Shown piece after piece: positions 53,688 to 62,120 of a stretch of DNA of 64,000 nt (its first letter is position 1; each line of letters starts with the position of its first letter). Source of the DNA: Cyclobacteriaceae bacterium. GTDB lineage: Bacteria; Bacteroidota; Bacteroidia; Cytophagales; Cyclobacteriaceae. The position numbers were made by a program, and so were the translations under genes. The notes under the pieces were generated by a model. That model ran no database searches. It had not been told where the DNA came from and saw only the letters and a list, made by a program, of their open reading frames with translations. The DNA is taken from contig JANQOR010000037.1 in assembly GCA_028285685.1 (NCBI GenBank), forward strand, positions 112,153-176,152. The letters run 5' to 3'.

Positions 53688-54465
53688 TAACTTTAATAAC
53701 GCAGCTGAAGCCTACGACAAAGAATTTACTTTCTCCCATGTAGGGATTGCCCAACGTGAAAAGGTCTGGAGCTACTTTGATCATGTCATAAAAACCAATC
53801 AATCGCTTGATGTGCTTGAGCTGAATTGTGGTACTGGAGAAGATGCTATTCGGATTGCCAAACATGGACATAAGATATTGGCTACTGATATCTCCACACG
53901 GATGTTGGACATTGCCAAATCAAAGGTGAAGAGAACAAACAGCAACATTCTTTTTGATCTCGTGGACCTCCGGACAGTTTCGGCAGGTTCATTCAAGTCC
54001 AAATTTGATGTAGTCTTTTCAAATTTTGGTGGACTAAATTGCCTAAGTCCGCAGGAAATGGAAAGACTTGGAAATGAAATAAACCTGTTGCTAAAACCAA
54101 CTGGAAAGCTGGTGATGATCATCATGCCAAAGAACTGCGTATGGGAAACTGGTCTGTTCCTACGGAGACTTAGATTTAAGCAGGCCTTCAGAAGGAGATC
54201 TGCTCAATTTGTTAATGTGTCAGGAAGTGAAGTCAAAACCTGGTACTATAATCCCAAGGACTTGGTCAAATTGCTTGGTTTAAACGTGAAATCTAAGATG
54301 GTCAAACCGGTAGGGTTGTTTATTCCGCCATCCTATCTAGAATCATTTGCCATTCGTCATCAAAAGCTATTTAGCGTTTTGAAATGGTTGGAGAGAAATA
54401 TAGCCTCATTTGGTTGGCAAGCACCATTTTCTGATCACTACTACATAGAATTTGCAAAGTCGTGA
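53668..54465 (+). CDS. Class I SAM-dependent methyltransferase
   Basis: 265 residues starting at GTG inside the preceding gene. LDVLELNCGTGEDAIRIAKHGHKILATDIS is motif I and the SAM loop near residue 50. FDVVFSNFGGLNCLSPQEME is motif IV. The C-terminal third is basic and hydrophobic (FLRRLRFKQAFRRRSAQF, RHQKLFSVLKWLERNIASFGW), like lipid- or membrane-linked methyltransferases. It is interleaved with radical SAM genes, with which it is coupled by overlaps of 20 and four bases, so it most likely acts on the same product. Confidence 0.9.
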   Translation: MQGSTNDNFNNAAEAYDKEFTFSHVGIAQREKVWSYFDHVIKTNQSLDVLELNCGTGEDAIRIAKHGHKILATDISTRMLDIAKSKVKRTNSNILFDLVDLRTVSAGSFKSKFDVVFSNFGGLNCLSPQEMERLGNEINLLLKPTGKLVMIIMPKNCVWETGLFLRRLRFKQAFRRRSAQFVNVSGSEVKTWYYNPKDLVKLLGLNVKSKMVKPVGLFIPPSYLESFAIRHQKLFSVLKWLERNIASFGWQAPFSDHYYIEFAKS

Positions 54466-55838
54466 AAGTAGTACTCTCACATGGCTATTTCCTCGAAGAG
54501 GACGAAAAAGAGCAGCAAATCATGCGTCCCTATCCCCCATTGGGCTTGATTTACATTTCAACCTATCTAAAGGAGAATGGAATTGCGAACGAAGTTTATG
54601 ACACCACTTTTTCGAACAAAAAGGCATTGCTTAAGTATTTGACTCAATCTCAACCAGATATCCTGGCACTCTATACCAATTTAATGACCAAACTAAATGT
54701 GCTTGAGATCATAAGGGAGACAAGGAAATTGGCTAAAGACTGTCGTATTATTTTGGGAGGACCGGATGTAACCTACAACACTGACAATTACCTTAAAAAT
54801 GGTGCTGATTTTATCGTTATTGGCGAAGGAGAATCGACCATGCTTGAGTTGGTTAATGCGATAAAAACAAATACAGCTTTTGCTGACATCGATGGTCTCG
54901 CATACCTGGATGAAAGTGGAAAAGAGCACAAAACAAATCCCAGAACTAAGCTAAGAGACATAGACCAACTCCCGATTCCGAACAGAGATGCCATTGATAT
55001 CTCAAAGTACACAAAAGTCTGGAAAGACTTTCATGGCCAAAGTGCACTAAATGTAAGTACACAACGCGGATGTCCCTATACCTGCAAATGGTGCAGTACA
55101 GCGGTCTATGGACAAAGTTACCGAAGGAGGTCACCTGAAAAGGTAGTGGCCGAAATCCAGTTAATCCAGGAAAAATATGATCCCGATACAATCTGGTTTG
55201 TTGACGACGTTTTCACCGTTAGTCATAAGTGGCTGAATGCCTTTTCCGAAGAATTGGAGAAGCAGAAAGTACGTGTGAAATTCGAATGTATCAGCAGGGC
55301 TGACAGAATGAATGCCGAAGTAATCTCCATTTTGAAGAGAGCGGGATGTTTTCGGGTGTGGATCGGCGCTGAAAGTGGTTCTCAAAAGATCATCGATGCA
55401 ATGGACCGCCGCGTTTCAGTAGAAAAAGTTAGGGAGGTCATTCAAGAAACACGTAAGGCAGGAATCGAGGCAGGCACTTTTATCATGCTAGGGTACCCCG
55501 GAGAAACCAAGGAAGACATCAAAGAGACCATCCATCATTTGAAAGTTTCAAATCCTGATCATTTTACGATAACAAAAGCCTATCCGATCAAAGGAACGGT
55601 GCTCTATGAAGAGGTTGAATCAATTATGACCACTGTGCCGGAATGGAGTCAAAGCACAGACCGGGACATCGATTTCCAAAGAACATATAGCCATAAATTC
55701 TATGATTATGCGGTAAAGTGGGTGGTGAACGAGGTAAACAGTCATAAGGCCGCCCTACAACGCCGACAAGGCTATGAGGCGTTTAAAATGAAGACAAAAG
55801 CTAGATTAGCCACACTGGGTATGTGGTGGTACCGTTGA
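54462..55838 (+). CDS. B12-binding-type radical SAM enzyme (2 of 3)
   Basis: 458 residues; GTG start overlapping the upstream stop (GTGA). The N-terminal B12-type region has PYPPLGLIYISTYLKENGI and RIILGGPDVTYNTDNYLKNGADFIVIGEGESTMLEL. The core has STQRGCPYTCKWC with C204, C208, C211, then IWFVDDVFTVSHKW, VWIGAESGSQKIIDAM and FIMLGYPGETKEDI. It resembles the 52.2-kb enzyme in layout, so they are probably paralogues doing related steps. Confidence 0.9.
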   Translation: MKVVLSHGYFLEEDEKEQQIMRPYPPLGLIYISTYLKENGIANEVYDTTFSNKKALLKYLTQSQPDILALYTNLMTKLNVLEIIRETRKLAKDCRIILGGPDVTYNTDNYLKNGADFIVIGEGESTMLELVNAIKTNTAFADIDGLAYLDESGKEHKTNPRTKLRDIDQLPIPNRDAIDISKYTKVWKDFHGQSALNVSTQRGCPYTCKWCSTAVYGQSYRRRSPEKVVAEIQLIQEKYDPDTIWFVDDVFTVSHKWLNAFSEELEKQKVRVKFECISRADRMNAEVISILKRAGCFRVWIGAESGSQKIIDAMDRRVSVEKVREVIQETRKAGIEAGTFIMLGYPGETKEDIKETIHHLKVSNPDHFTITKAYPIKGTVLYEEVESIMTTVPEWSQSTDRDIDFQRTYSHKFYDYAVKWVVNEVNSHKAALQRRQGYEAFKMKTKARLATLGMWWYR

Positions 55839-55998
55839 TTCCCGTCATTGTCCGTAGAACAAACGAAGGAGCAAATGAAGTATACAAAGCTGCATTTGCT
55901 TTAAACTACCACACCCAAATTTTCAGCTTTTGTCTTGCAAGTGCTCATTGATGTACTCAGGCAGCCTTACTATTTGGTATATTTGAAAAAAGGATCAG

Positions 55999-57075
55999 TT
56001 GCTAGCTAAGTTAAAAACACTGAATCACAAGCTACTCCCAACTAAGGTTTTGCATTCACCAAAGTGGGTAGTACTGGGAGTAAACAACGTTTGCAATCTG
56101 CATTGCAAAATGTGTGATGTTGGTACTCAGAATTACGATAGCACGTTTGCCCAAAACTTAGTCGGCACCCATCCAATCAACATGCCGCTGGAGCTAGCCA
56201 AGCTGGTAACCGAACAAATGGCCAGTCATTTTCCAAAAAGTCAGCTGGCGTATGCATTTACAGAGCCGTTAGTTTATCCACATTTGGTTGAATCACTGAA
56301 CTATGCCAATCAAAGTGGACTGTTCACAACCGTAACTACGAATGCACTAACACTCAGACATAAAGCAGAGCAGCTTGCTGAGGCTGGCTTGAACGAAATT
56401 TATGTGTCACTTGATGGCCCCCAAGACATTCATAATGAAATTCGAGGGCACAAATCGTCTTTCCAAAAAGCCATTGAGGGAATTGAAAAACTAAAAGCTT
56501 CACACAACTCGATCAAAATCGTGATCATTTGTGCGATCACTGAGTGGAACATTGGACATTTGAAAGAATTTGCAGATTCTTTCAAGGAAGTCGGAATAAA
56601 CGAAATTGCCTTCATGCACACTCAGTTTACGGATCCAAGGATGGCGCATATTCATAATGAAAAGTGGTCATCGCTATATCCTGCAACAGATTCAAACCTG
56701 GATATTGTCAACTTTGACAACATGGATTTGGATATACTGTTAAAAGAAATCCGGGATATAAAGTCGACCTCCTATCCCTTCCATATCTACTTTTCACCTG
56801 AAATTGAAACGGAGGCAGAATTACAAGTATACTATAAGCAACCGGAGAAACTCATAGGTAAATACTGTTCAGCTGTGTTTACCAGCATAATGATAAAGTC
56901 TGATGGATCGGTGATTCCCGCCCATGGTAGATGCTACAACCTGACAATTGGGAACATCTATAAAGATTCTCTAAAAGAAATTTGGAACTCTTCGGTAGTT
57001 AGCAAATTCAGATCTGACTTAATATCAGCGGGCGGATTTTTTCCAGCGTGCTCTCGTTGTTGCAGTGCTTTTTGA
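55999..57075 (+). CDS. SPASM-type radical SAM enzyme
   Basis: 358 residues, TTG start behind AGGA five bases upstream. NNVCNLHCKMCDVG has C32, C36 and C39 for the 4Fe-4S cluster, with no B12 domain. TTNALTLRHKAEQLAEAGLNEIYVSLDGPQDIHNEIRG is the core. At the C-terminus CSAVFTSIMIKSDGSVIPAHGRC, IGNIYKDSLKEIWNS and FFPACSRCCSAF provide auxiliary-cluster cysteines of SPASM type. This family includes peptide- and sugar-modifying enzymes; the substrate here is not known. It precedes radical SAM enzyme 3 by two bases. Confidence 0.9.
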   Translation: MLAKLKTLNHKLLPTKVLHSPKWVVLGVNNVCNLHCKMCDVGTQNYDSTFAQNLVGTHPINMPLELAKLVTEQMASHFPKSQLAYAFTEPLVYPHLVESLNYANQSGLFTTVTTNALTLRHKAEQLAEAGLNEIYVSLDGPQDIHNEIRGHKSSFQKAIEGIEKLKASHNSIKIVIICAITEWNIGHLKEFADSFKEVGINEIAFMHTQFTDPRMAHIHNEKWSSLYPATDSNLDIVNFDNMDLDILLKEIRDIKSTSYPFHIYFSPEIETEAELQVYYKQPEKLIGKYCSAVFTSIMIKSDGSVIPAHGRCYNLTIGNIYKDSLKEIWNSSVVSKFRSDLISAGGFFPACSRCCSAF

Positions 57076-57077
57076 AT

Positions 57078-58595
57078 ATGAACAAGGTCATTCTCTTCAA
57101 CCCCTTTGCAGCAAAAAACTATCGGATTCCAAATTCGATCCTGCAAATAGCTGCCTCTATAAATGGGCGTTATGATTTTGTATTTGTAGATGGAAATCGG
57201 GAGAAAGACCCGTGGAGTAAAATCAAGGAGTGTTTAGATAGTGGAGAATTCAAATTCTTTGGTTGTACCGTAATGCCCGGCCCACAGCTTAAGCAGGCAA
57301 TTCCTTTCACGAAAAGGATCAGAGAAGAATATCCCAACGTCATCAACATCTGGGGAGGTTATTTTGCTTCCAACCAGTATAAGACCGCAATAGATTCCGG
57401 GTATGTGGACTTTATAGTGAACGGTCAAGGCGACTATGCATTTCCCCAGTTGCTGGATAAGCTATCCAAAGATGAAAACCACTTTGAGGATATTAATAAT
57501 CTTATTTTTAAAAAAAGTGGAGAAATCGTGGCGACCCAAAAGGAGTTCATTTCTGATCAGGACAATTTGCCAGAACTACCATACACCCTGCTACATGAGC
57601 AATACCCGCTCGAAGGATACTTAAAAAGAACCTTTTTGGGTAAAAAAACGGCAGCTTACCATGCCAGTTTTGGGTGCCCATTTACCTGTTCATTCTGCGC
57701 CGTTGTCCCAATTTACAATGCCCGGTGGAGAGGCCGATCTGCCGAAAAAGTGTACAAAGATGTTTTGTACCTGATTGATAAACATGGAGCCGATGCAGTC
57801 GAATTCCACGACAATAATTTCTTTGTGAATGAAAAAATGGTGGTGGAATTTTCTCGACTAATCAAAGATCATAATATTCAGTGGTGGGGAGAAGGCCGGA
57901 TAGATACGATTAACAAGTACAAAGATGAATCCTTACAATTGATGCGAGAATCCGGCTGCAGAATGATCTTTTTCGGTGCTGAAAGTAGCAATGATGAAAT
58001 CTTGAATCAAATGGACAAAGGCGGCACTCAGACAGCTCAACAAATCAAAGAGTTTGCCGCCAGAATGGGAAAATTTGATATTATTCCGGAATATTCATTC
58101 GTACTAGGCATCCCATTGGACAGTGAGTCAGCGGTGAACGAGCAAATAGATCAAGACATTGCCTTCATCAAAGAAATCAAAGAGATCAACCCAGCGACAG
58201 AGATCATCATCTACCTCTATAGTCCTGTACCTACAGAAGGGTCGGAACTGTACGAGACCGTGAAAAAAACAGGATTTTCTTTTCCCGAAAAGCTGGAAGA
58301 CTGGCTTAACCCGCAATGGGAGAATTTTGATCTTAGGCGTAATCCACTCACACCATGGCTTAAACCGTATATGGTGGATAAAATTCAGGGGTTCGAAACG
58401 GTCTTAAATGCCCAATATCCTACTGTTTCTGATGTTAAGCTTTCAAGACAACAACGGCTATGGATGAAGCGGATATCCTCCTTTAGATATAAAACTGATA
58501 CGTTCAAATGGCCTTATGAGCTAAAAGCGTTGCAGAAATTCTGGCTGAAATACCGAAGACCTGAAACGGAAGGATTTGCTACAGAAGAAACATAA
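57078..58595 (+). CDS. B12-binding-type radical SAM enzyme (3 of 3)
   Basis: 505 residues from ATG 57078, two bases after the SPASM gene stop. The N-terminal region (NKVILFNPFAAKNYRIPNSILQIAASI, FFGCTVMPGPQLKQAI, YVDFIVNGQGDYAFPQLL) is B12-binding-like. The core has ASFGCPFTCSFC with C200, C204, C207, then AVEFHDNNFFVNEKM and MIFFGAESSNDEILNQMD. It is more distant from the other two than they are from each other. The C-terminal tail is rich in aromatic and basic residues. Overlaps the next gene by one base (TAATG). Confidence 0.9.
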   Translation: MNKVILFNPFAAKNYRIPNSILQIAASINGRYDFVFVDGNREKDPWSKIKECLDSGEFKFFGCTVMPGPQLKQAIPFTKRIREEYPNVINIWGGYFASNQYKTAIDSGYVDFIVNGQGDYAFPQLLDKLSKDENHFEDINNLIFKKSGEIVATQKEFISDQDNLPELPYTLLHEQYPLEGYLKRTFLGKKTAAYHASFGCPFTCSFCAVVPIYNARWRGRSAEKVYKDVLYLIDKHGADAVEFHDNNFFVNEKMVVEFSRLIKDHNIQWWGEGRIDTINKYKDESLQLMRESGCRMIFFGAESSNDEILNQMDKGGTQTAQQIKEFAARMGKFDIIPEYSFVLGIPLDSESAVNEQIDQDIAFIKEIKEINPATEIIIYLYSPVPTEGSELYETVKKTGFSFPEKLEDWLNPQWENFDLRRNPLTPWLKPYMVDKIQGFETVLNAQYPTVSDVKLSRQQRLWMKRISSFRYKTDTFKWPYELKALQKFWLKYRRPETEGFATEET

Positions 58596-59257
58596 TGACC
58601 TGGCGCAAGAAAATCTTAAAACCACTTCATCCCATACTAAAAAGACTAGCAGAATTCTATCTTTCAAGGCCTCGTTTCTTTAAGTACAAATCATTAAAAG
58701 TCATCGTTTACCCCGGAGTGTTTCATCCTGGTTTCTTTTTTAGCACAAAAGTGTTTCTTGAATTTTTGAATTCCATTGATCTACGATCAAAAAAAGTACT
58801 GGAACTCGGTGCTGGATCGGGACTAATTTCAATCTACTGTGCAAAACAGGGAGCTTTCGTCACTGCCAGTGATATCAACCCCTCTGCTCTGAAAGGCCTG
58901 AAAGAAAATGCCAGCCTAAACACGGTGGAAATAGATGTGAAGGAATCTGATCTGTTTAGTGATATTTCCCCAACTGAATTTGATATCATTTTGGTTAATC
59001 CACCCTACTATCCAAAGTCCTACAAATCTGTGGACGAGCAGGCGTGGTTCTGCGGCGAGAACTTCGAGTATTTTGAAAATCTCTTTTCTCAACTAGAGGC
59101 TCGATCAGACACTTTGCTATTCATGATCTTATCTGAGGACTGCGACTTACAGAGAATCCAGTCAATCGGTTCAAAGAGAAACTACTTATTCGAGGTTGTG
59201 CATACAAGAAAAATGCTGGGGGAGCTTAACTTGATATACAAAATCAGAAAAGCCTAA
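58595..59257 (+). CDS. HemK/PrmC-like class I methyltransferase
   Basis: 220 residues. SKKVLELGAGSGLISIYCAKQGAFVTASDIN is motif I near residue 67, and IILVNPPYYPKSYK near 130 is the NPPY motif of amide-, amine- or nucleobase-type N-methyltransferases such as PrmC and RsmC. VYPGVFHPGFFFSTKVFLEFL at the front is typical of small members. The substrate is not known; the NPPY motif argues for N-methylation of the pathway product or a carrier. Confidence 0.85.
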   Translation: MTWRKKILKPLHPILKRLAEFYLSRPRFFKYKSLKVIVYPGVFHPGFFFSTKVFLEFLNSIDLRSKKVLELGAGSGLISIYCAKQGAFVTASDINPSALKGLKENASLNTVEIDVKESDLFSDISPTEFDIILVNPPYYPKSYKSVDEQAWFCGENFEYFENLFSQLEARSDTLLFMILSEDCDLQRIQSIGSKRNYLFEVVHTRKMLGELNLIYKIRKA

Positions 59258-59276
59258 CCGTACCTATACTAGTGCT

Positions 59277-60023
59277 ATGAGTTCCCGAACTAATAACGAC
59301 GTGATTTTTGTAAGTGATCCTAAAAAGTACCACCAGAGTGAACTACCATACCTCGAAGTACGAACAAAAGAGAATCGCGTACTTGCTGATGAACAAGTAA
59401 TTAAACTTCCCGACACACCATCACAATACGACCATCACCGGGAATGGAACTTAAGGAAGAAGAGCTTAAGGAGGTTGAAAAAATTAATTATGATGGTCCA
59501 GCCTAAGGCAATCCTTGATGTGGGATGTGGAAATGGTTGGCTAATTGGAAACCTGTCAAAACAACTATCAGGTTGTTCTTTTGCGGGCATAGATCTCAAT
59601 AGAGAGGAATTAACCCAGGCCAGCCGGCTCTTTGGTAGTGATTTTGTGAAATTCTACTACATCGATTTAATTGCCGATTCGTTCTTCGAAGACGAAGCAT
59701 ATGATGTGATTATTTTCAATGCTTCTATTCAGTACTTCAGAGATCTTTCTTCGATTATTAGTACTGTTAGCCAACTACTGAAGAAAAATGGGATGATCAT
59801 CATCAACGATAGCCCTTTCTATGCCAATCATGCAGCAGCTGAGCAGGCTGCCATTCGAAGCAAAGAATATTATGAAAACTTAAATGTGCCTGCAATGTCA
59901 AGCAACTATTTTCATCATACAGTGGGGCAACTCGCAGAATTAGGATTTACCAGGCAAAACAGTTGGATTAGTAGGTTAATGCGGTATCCATTCCAATTAT
60001 ATACTTACTCCAAAAATATCTAG
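59277..60023 (+). CDS. Class I SAM-dependent methyltransferase
   Basis: 248 residues. PKAILDVGCGNGWLIGNLSKQLSGCSFAGIDLN is motif I near residue 78, and YDVIIFNASIQYFRDLSSIISTVSQLLKKNGMIIIND covers motifs IV-VI. The C-terminal part has a hydrophobic/basic end (ISRLMRYPFQLYTYSKNI). Most like the UbiE/Coq5 type. Last gene of the run, convergent with the nucleotidyltransferase-like gene 37 bases on. Confidence 0.9.
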   Translation: MSSRTNNDVIFVSDPKKYHQSELPYLEVRTKENRVLADEQVIKLPDTPSQYDHHREWNLRKKSLRRLKKLIMMVQPKAILDVGCGNGWLIGNLSKQLSGCSFAGIDLNREELTQASRLFGSDFVKFYYIDLIADSFFEDEAYDVIIFNASIQYFRDLSSIISTVSQLLKKNGMIIINDSPFYANHAAAEQAAIRSKEYYENLNVPAMSSNYFHHTVGQLAELGFTRQNSWISRLMRYPFQLYTYSKNI

Positions 60024-60059
60024 AACTCACTGAGGCTATGAGGTCCGACCTTTAACCAA

Positions 60060-61142
60060 TCAATCTTGATATTTAGCATAATTAAGTGCCCAATCCGTTA
60101 ATTGCACCTTCCCTTCCGCCAGCACCTCAAAATCGTAATTTCCATTTCTAATCGACTCACTTAAGGTATCACTAAAGAATATTCGCAACAATGATGGGTT
60201 GTAAAGTTCCACTAAATACTCCTTCATGTTTTTCTCAAATCGTTGTTGAACCATTAGCTGATACCCGCCGTTCTGCATCCCTCGCCTACTTAGATTGAAT
60301 TGGTTTTTGAGATCAAATTCGTAGGAGAAATCTCGAAGAGCGCTCATGTTAAAATTCTTCAAGCAACGAAACAATACGAACACTAAGTAAAACCACTTGT
60401 TGATTGTGCTGACCCTGATTGGCTTGTCATTTTCAAACTGGTTCGCATTGAATTTAAATAAGCTTGGAAAATATGATTCTATCCATCGGTTGGTGTGAAG
60501 AAAAAGGTGATAAGATCTTTCACCAGCGATTGGCATCAAGTTTAGAACCTCTACTGCGCTAAAAAGATTTTGATTGTGAACCAACAGGTCGGTTTCACTC
60601 CATATATGATTAAAGCAAAAAACGGAGCTCTTAAATTTTGTTGCGATTGCTCGATAAGTTGCCATCACAATTCCGAAAAGCCACGTGAAGGAATCGCTGG
60701 TTATTACGAAAACGTCTATGTCTAGTGGCTTATCCTTGGTCTGAACTGGGTTTCCGGCAGCTACGGACCCACTAATACCTATGAATTTAACAAATGGAAG
60801 TTTACCCATCCACTTCAAGTATCTCCTTGCTTTTTGAACAGTAAGAGTAGTTATTTCTTGATCTCTTTTCTTTTGATCAATCTTGTGGTCCAAATAAGGA
60901 AGAGCGACAAAACCTTTCCTTACAACTACGTGACCTGACTTTCTTAATTCTTCAATTGCATCGTTGACCGCATTCTCGCTATTAAAGCTCAACCTCCTAC
61001 TCAACTCATCTACAGTTATCACATCATTAAAAACAGATGAATAAGCTACCAGGTAAGCCACCTGATTTTTCACAGGAAATTGGGACCATATGGTGTCAAA
61101 CTTTTTCATGTGTAGTGGGTCATGTCGCAATTCCTTGATCAT
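60060..61142 (-). CDS. Nucleotidyltransferase-fold protein with N-terminal winged helix
   Basis: 360 residues. Residues 20-80 look like a winged helix (VITVDELSRRLSFNSENAVNDAIEELRKSGHVVVRKGFVALP). FIGISGSVAAGNPVQTKDKPLDIDVFVI holds the minimal nucleotidyltransferase motif: Gly-Ser at 124-126 and metal-binding Asp141 and Asp143. The remainder is helical and rich in aromatic and basic residues (RCLKNFNMSALRDFSYEFDLKNQ). It may transfer a nucleotide to a small molecule or RNA. Its position beside the radical-SAM run, convergent to it, suggests a link but does not prove it. Confidence 0.78.
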   Translation of the reverse strand: MIKELRHDPLHMKKFDTIWSQFPVKNQVAYLVAYSSVFNDVITVDELSRRLSFNSENAVNDAIEELRKSGHVVVRKGFVALPYLDHKIDQKKRDQEITTLTVQKARRYLKWMGKLPFVKFIGISGSVAAGNPVQTKDKPLDIDVFVITSDSFTWLFGIVMATYRAIATKFKSSVFCFNHIWSETDLLVHNQNLFSAVEVLNLMPIAGERSYHLFLHTNRWIESYFPSLFKFNANQFENDKPIRVSTINKWFYLVFVLFRCLKNFNMSALRDFSYEFDLKNQFNLSRRGMQNGGYQLMVQQRFEKNMKEYLVELYNPSLLRIFFSDTLSESIRNGNYDFEVLAEGKVQLTDWALNYAKYQD

Positions 61143-61192
61143 GTAACTGTTAAGTTAGTATCCCCAGCTTCAGAGAACAATTTCGGACCTCT

Positions 61193-61207
61193 ATTTGATA
61201 ATCAAAT
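61193..61207. promoter_or_regulatory. Palindrome in the nucleotidyltransferase/RRM divergent spacer
   Basis: ATTTGATAATCAAAT is a perfect 7+1+7 inverted repeat. A partial echo, ACATTTGATAC, lies at 61220-61230. It is a candidate operator for the divergent pair. Confidence 0.4.
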
Positions 61208-61269
61208 TTCTGCTGGGTTACATTTGATACTAAATATCTTCCAAATTACTCCTATGTAATAAAAAAAGA

Positions 61270-61277
61270 TACCTTTG
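61270..61277 (+). promoter_or_regulatory. Candidate -7 promoter element before the RRM gene
   Basis: TACCTTTG exactly fits TAnnTTTG, 52 bases before the ATG at 61330. No TTG at the expected spacing was found, so only the -7 element is supported. A small hairpin lies between it and the gene. Confidence 0.45.
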
Positions 61278-61283
61278 CCCCAC

Positions 61284-61300
61284 ACTCAGACTAACTGAGT
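61284..61300 (+). other. Small 5' UTR hairpin before the RRM gene
   Basis: ACTCAG (61284-61289) and CTGAGT (61295-61300) form a perfect six-base stem with a five-base loop, between the -7 element and the start codon. Could be a cold- or protein-responsive structure. Confidence 0.45.
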
Positions 61301-61329
61301 ACCATTTTTATACTTTTTTAATCGTATTA

Positions 61330-61575
61330 ATGAACATTTTCGTAGCTAAGCTTAACTATGCAACTTCAGAAGACGCATTGAGAAGCGCATTTGAGGAATT
61401 CGGCACGGTCGATTCCGCTAAAATTATTATGGATCGCGACACACAGCGATCAAAAGGATTCGGGTTTGTAGAAATGCCAAATGACGATGAAGCCAATCAA
61501 GCAATTTCAAGCCTGAATGAAACTGAACTTGATGGCAGATCAATTGTTGTCAAAGTAGCTAACTCTAGAGACTAA
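61330..61575 (+). CDS. RRM-domain RNA-binding protein
   Basis: 81 residues, almost only one RNA recognition motif. RNP2 is IFVAKL at residues 3-8 and RNP1 is KGFGFVEM at residues 42-49. LDGRSIVVKVANSRD ends the fold. Such small RRM proteins are frequent in Bacteroidota (Rbp-like) and act in post-transcriptional control in the cytoplasm. The gene has its own promoter element, a 5' hairpin and a strong terminator. Confidence 0.95.
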   Translation: MNIFVAKLNYATSEDALRSAFEEFGTVDSAKIIMDRDTQRSKGFGFVEMPNDDEANQAISSLNETELDGRSIVVKVANSRD

Positions 61576-61592
61576 GAAATCTATTTTATATT

Positions 61593-61630
61593 GCTCATGT
61601 GAATTATTTTCGCATGAGCTTTGTTTTTTT
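61593..61630 (+). terminator. Intrinsic terminator after the RRM gene
   Basis: GCTCATG (61593-61599) and CATGAGC (61613-61619) form a perfect seven-base stem, with a 13-base loop, followed by a T-rich tract TTTGTTTTTTT. Confidence 0.85.
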
Positions 61631-61672
61631 CTTATTAATTTATCTGAAATTCAGATTTAAACAGAATTTATT

Positions 61673-61888
61673 TTGGCAAGACCCGCAACCACTCCTGTAA
61701 AACTGAAAGATGGTTATTATATCGAGCTTCGTCATAAAGGCGAAAGGAAAGGTATAAAATTAAGAAGCGAAACCATTCCGGAACTTCACCAATCAATAAA
61801 GAAGTACGAGAAATTGTACGACATTCACTTTTATGGTGAAGTGAAAAAAGGCAAAGTGGTGAATGAAAAGCTTCCGGAACTAAAGTAA
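61673..61888 (+). CDS. Small conserved protein of unknown function
   Basis: 71 residues with a TTG start. The start ARPATTPVKLKDGYYIELRHKGERKGIKLRSETIPELHQSIKKYEKLYDI matches a small protein I have seen often in Cytophagales, always about 70 residues. It is basic and begins with a beta-hairpin-like segment followed by a helix. A role in nucleic-acid binding would fit but is not shown. Confidence 0.72.
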   Translation: MARPATTPVKLKDGYYIELRHKGERKGIKLRSETIPELHQSIKKYEKLYDIHFYGEVKKGKVVNEKLPELK

Positions 61889-62120
61889 AGCACCGCACTG
61901 TATATCATTAGCAGTCTGCACGATCCTGCACAAACGTAGTAACCACCAATATTTAAAACCTTATGACTAGCTGAGAGGTAAACTTGCTTTTCAAAAAGAA
62001 AATAACCGGCCTATTGTAATTAGAAGGTCCCGATTCCTCTCAAGTTCAGATTAACGAAATCCCATTCAGGCGAGGGAAAAGAGAAAATTATTATCTTCAC
62101 GCAACCCTAAACCCTCACCT

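Noticed and set aside
52221-60023. RiPP cluster with peptide precursor
   Set aside because: No leader-core peptide with repeated Cys, Ser or Tyr; only the weak 38-codon frame at 55835 remains, kept as a low-interest finding.
4323-62000. ATP-binding (ABC) subunits for the three permeases
   Set aside because: No Walker A / LSGGQ protein was found near any of them; they are treated as orphan permeases.
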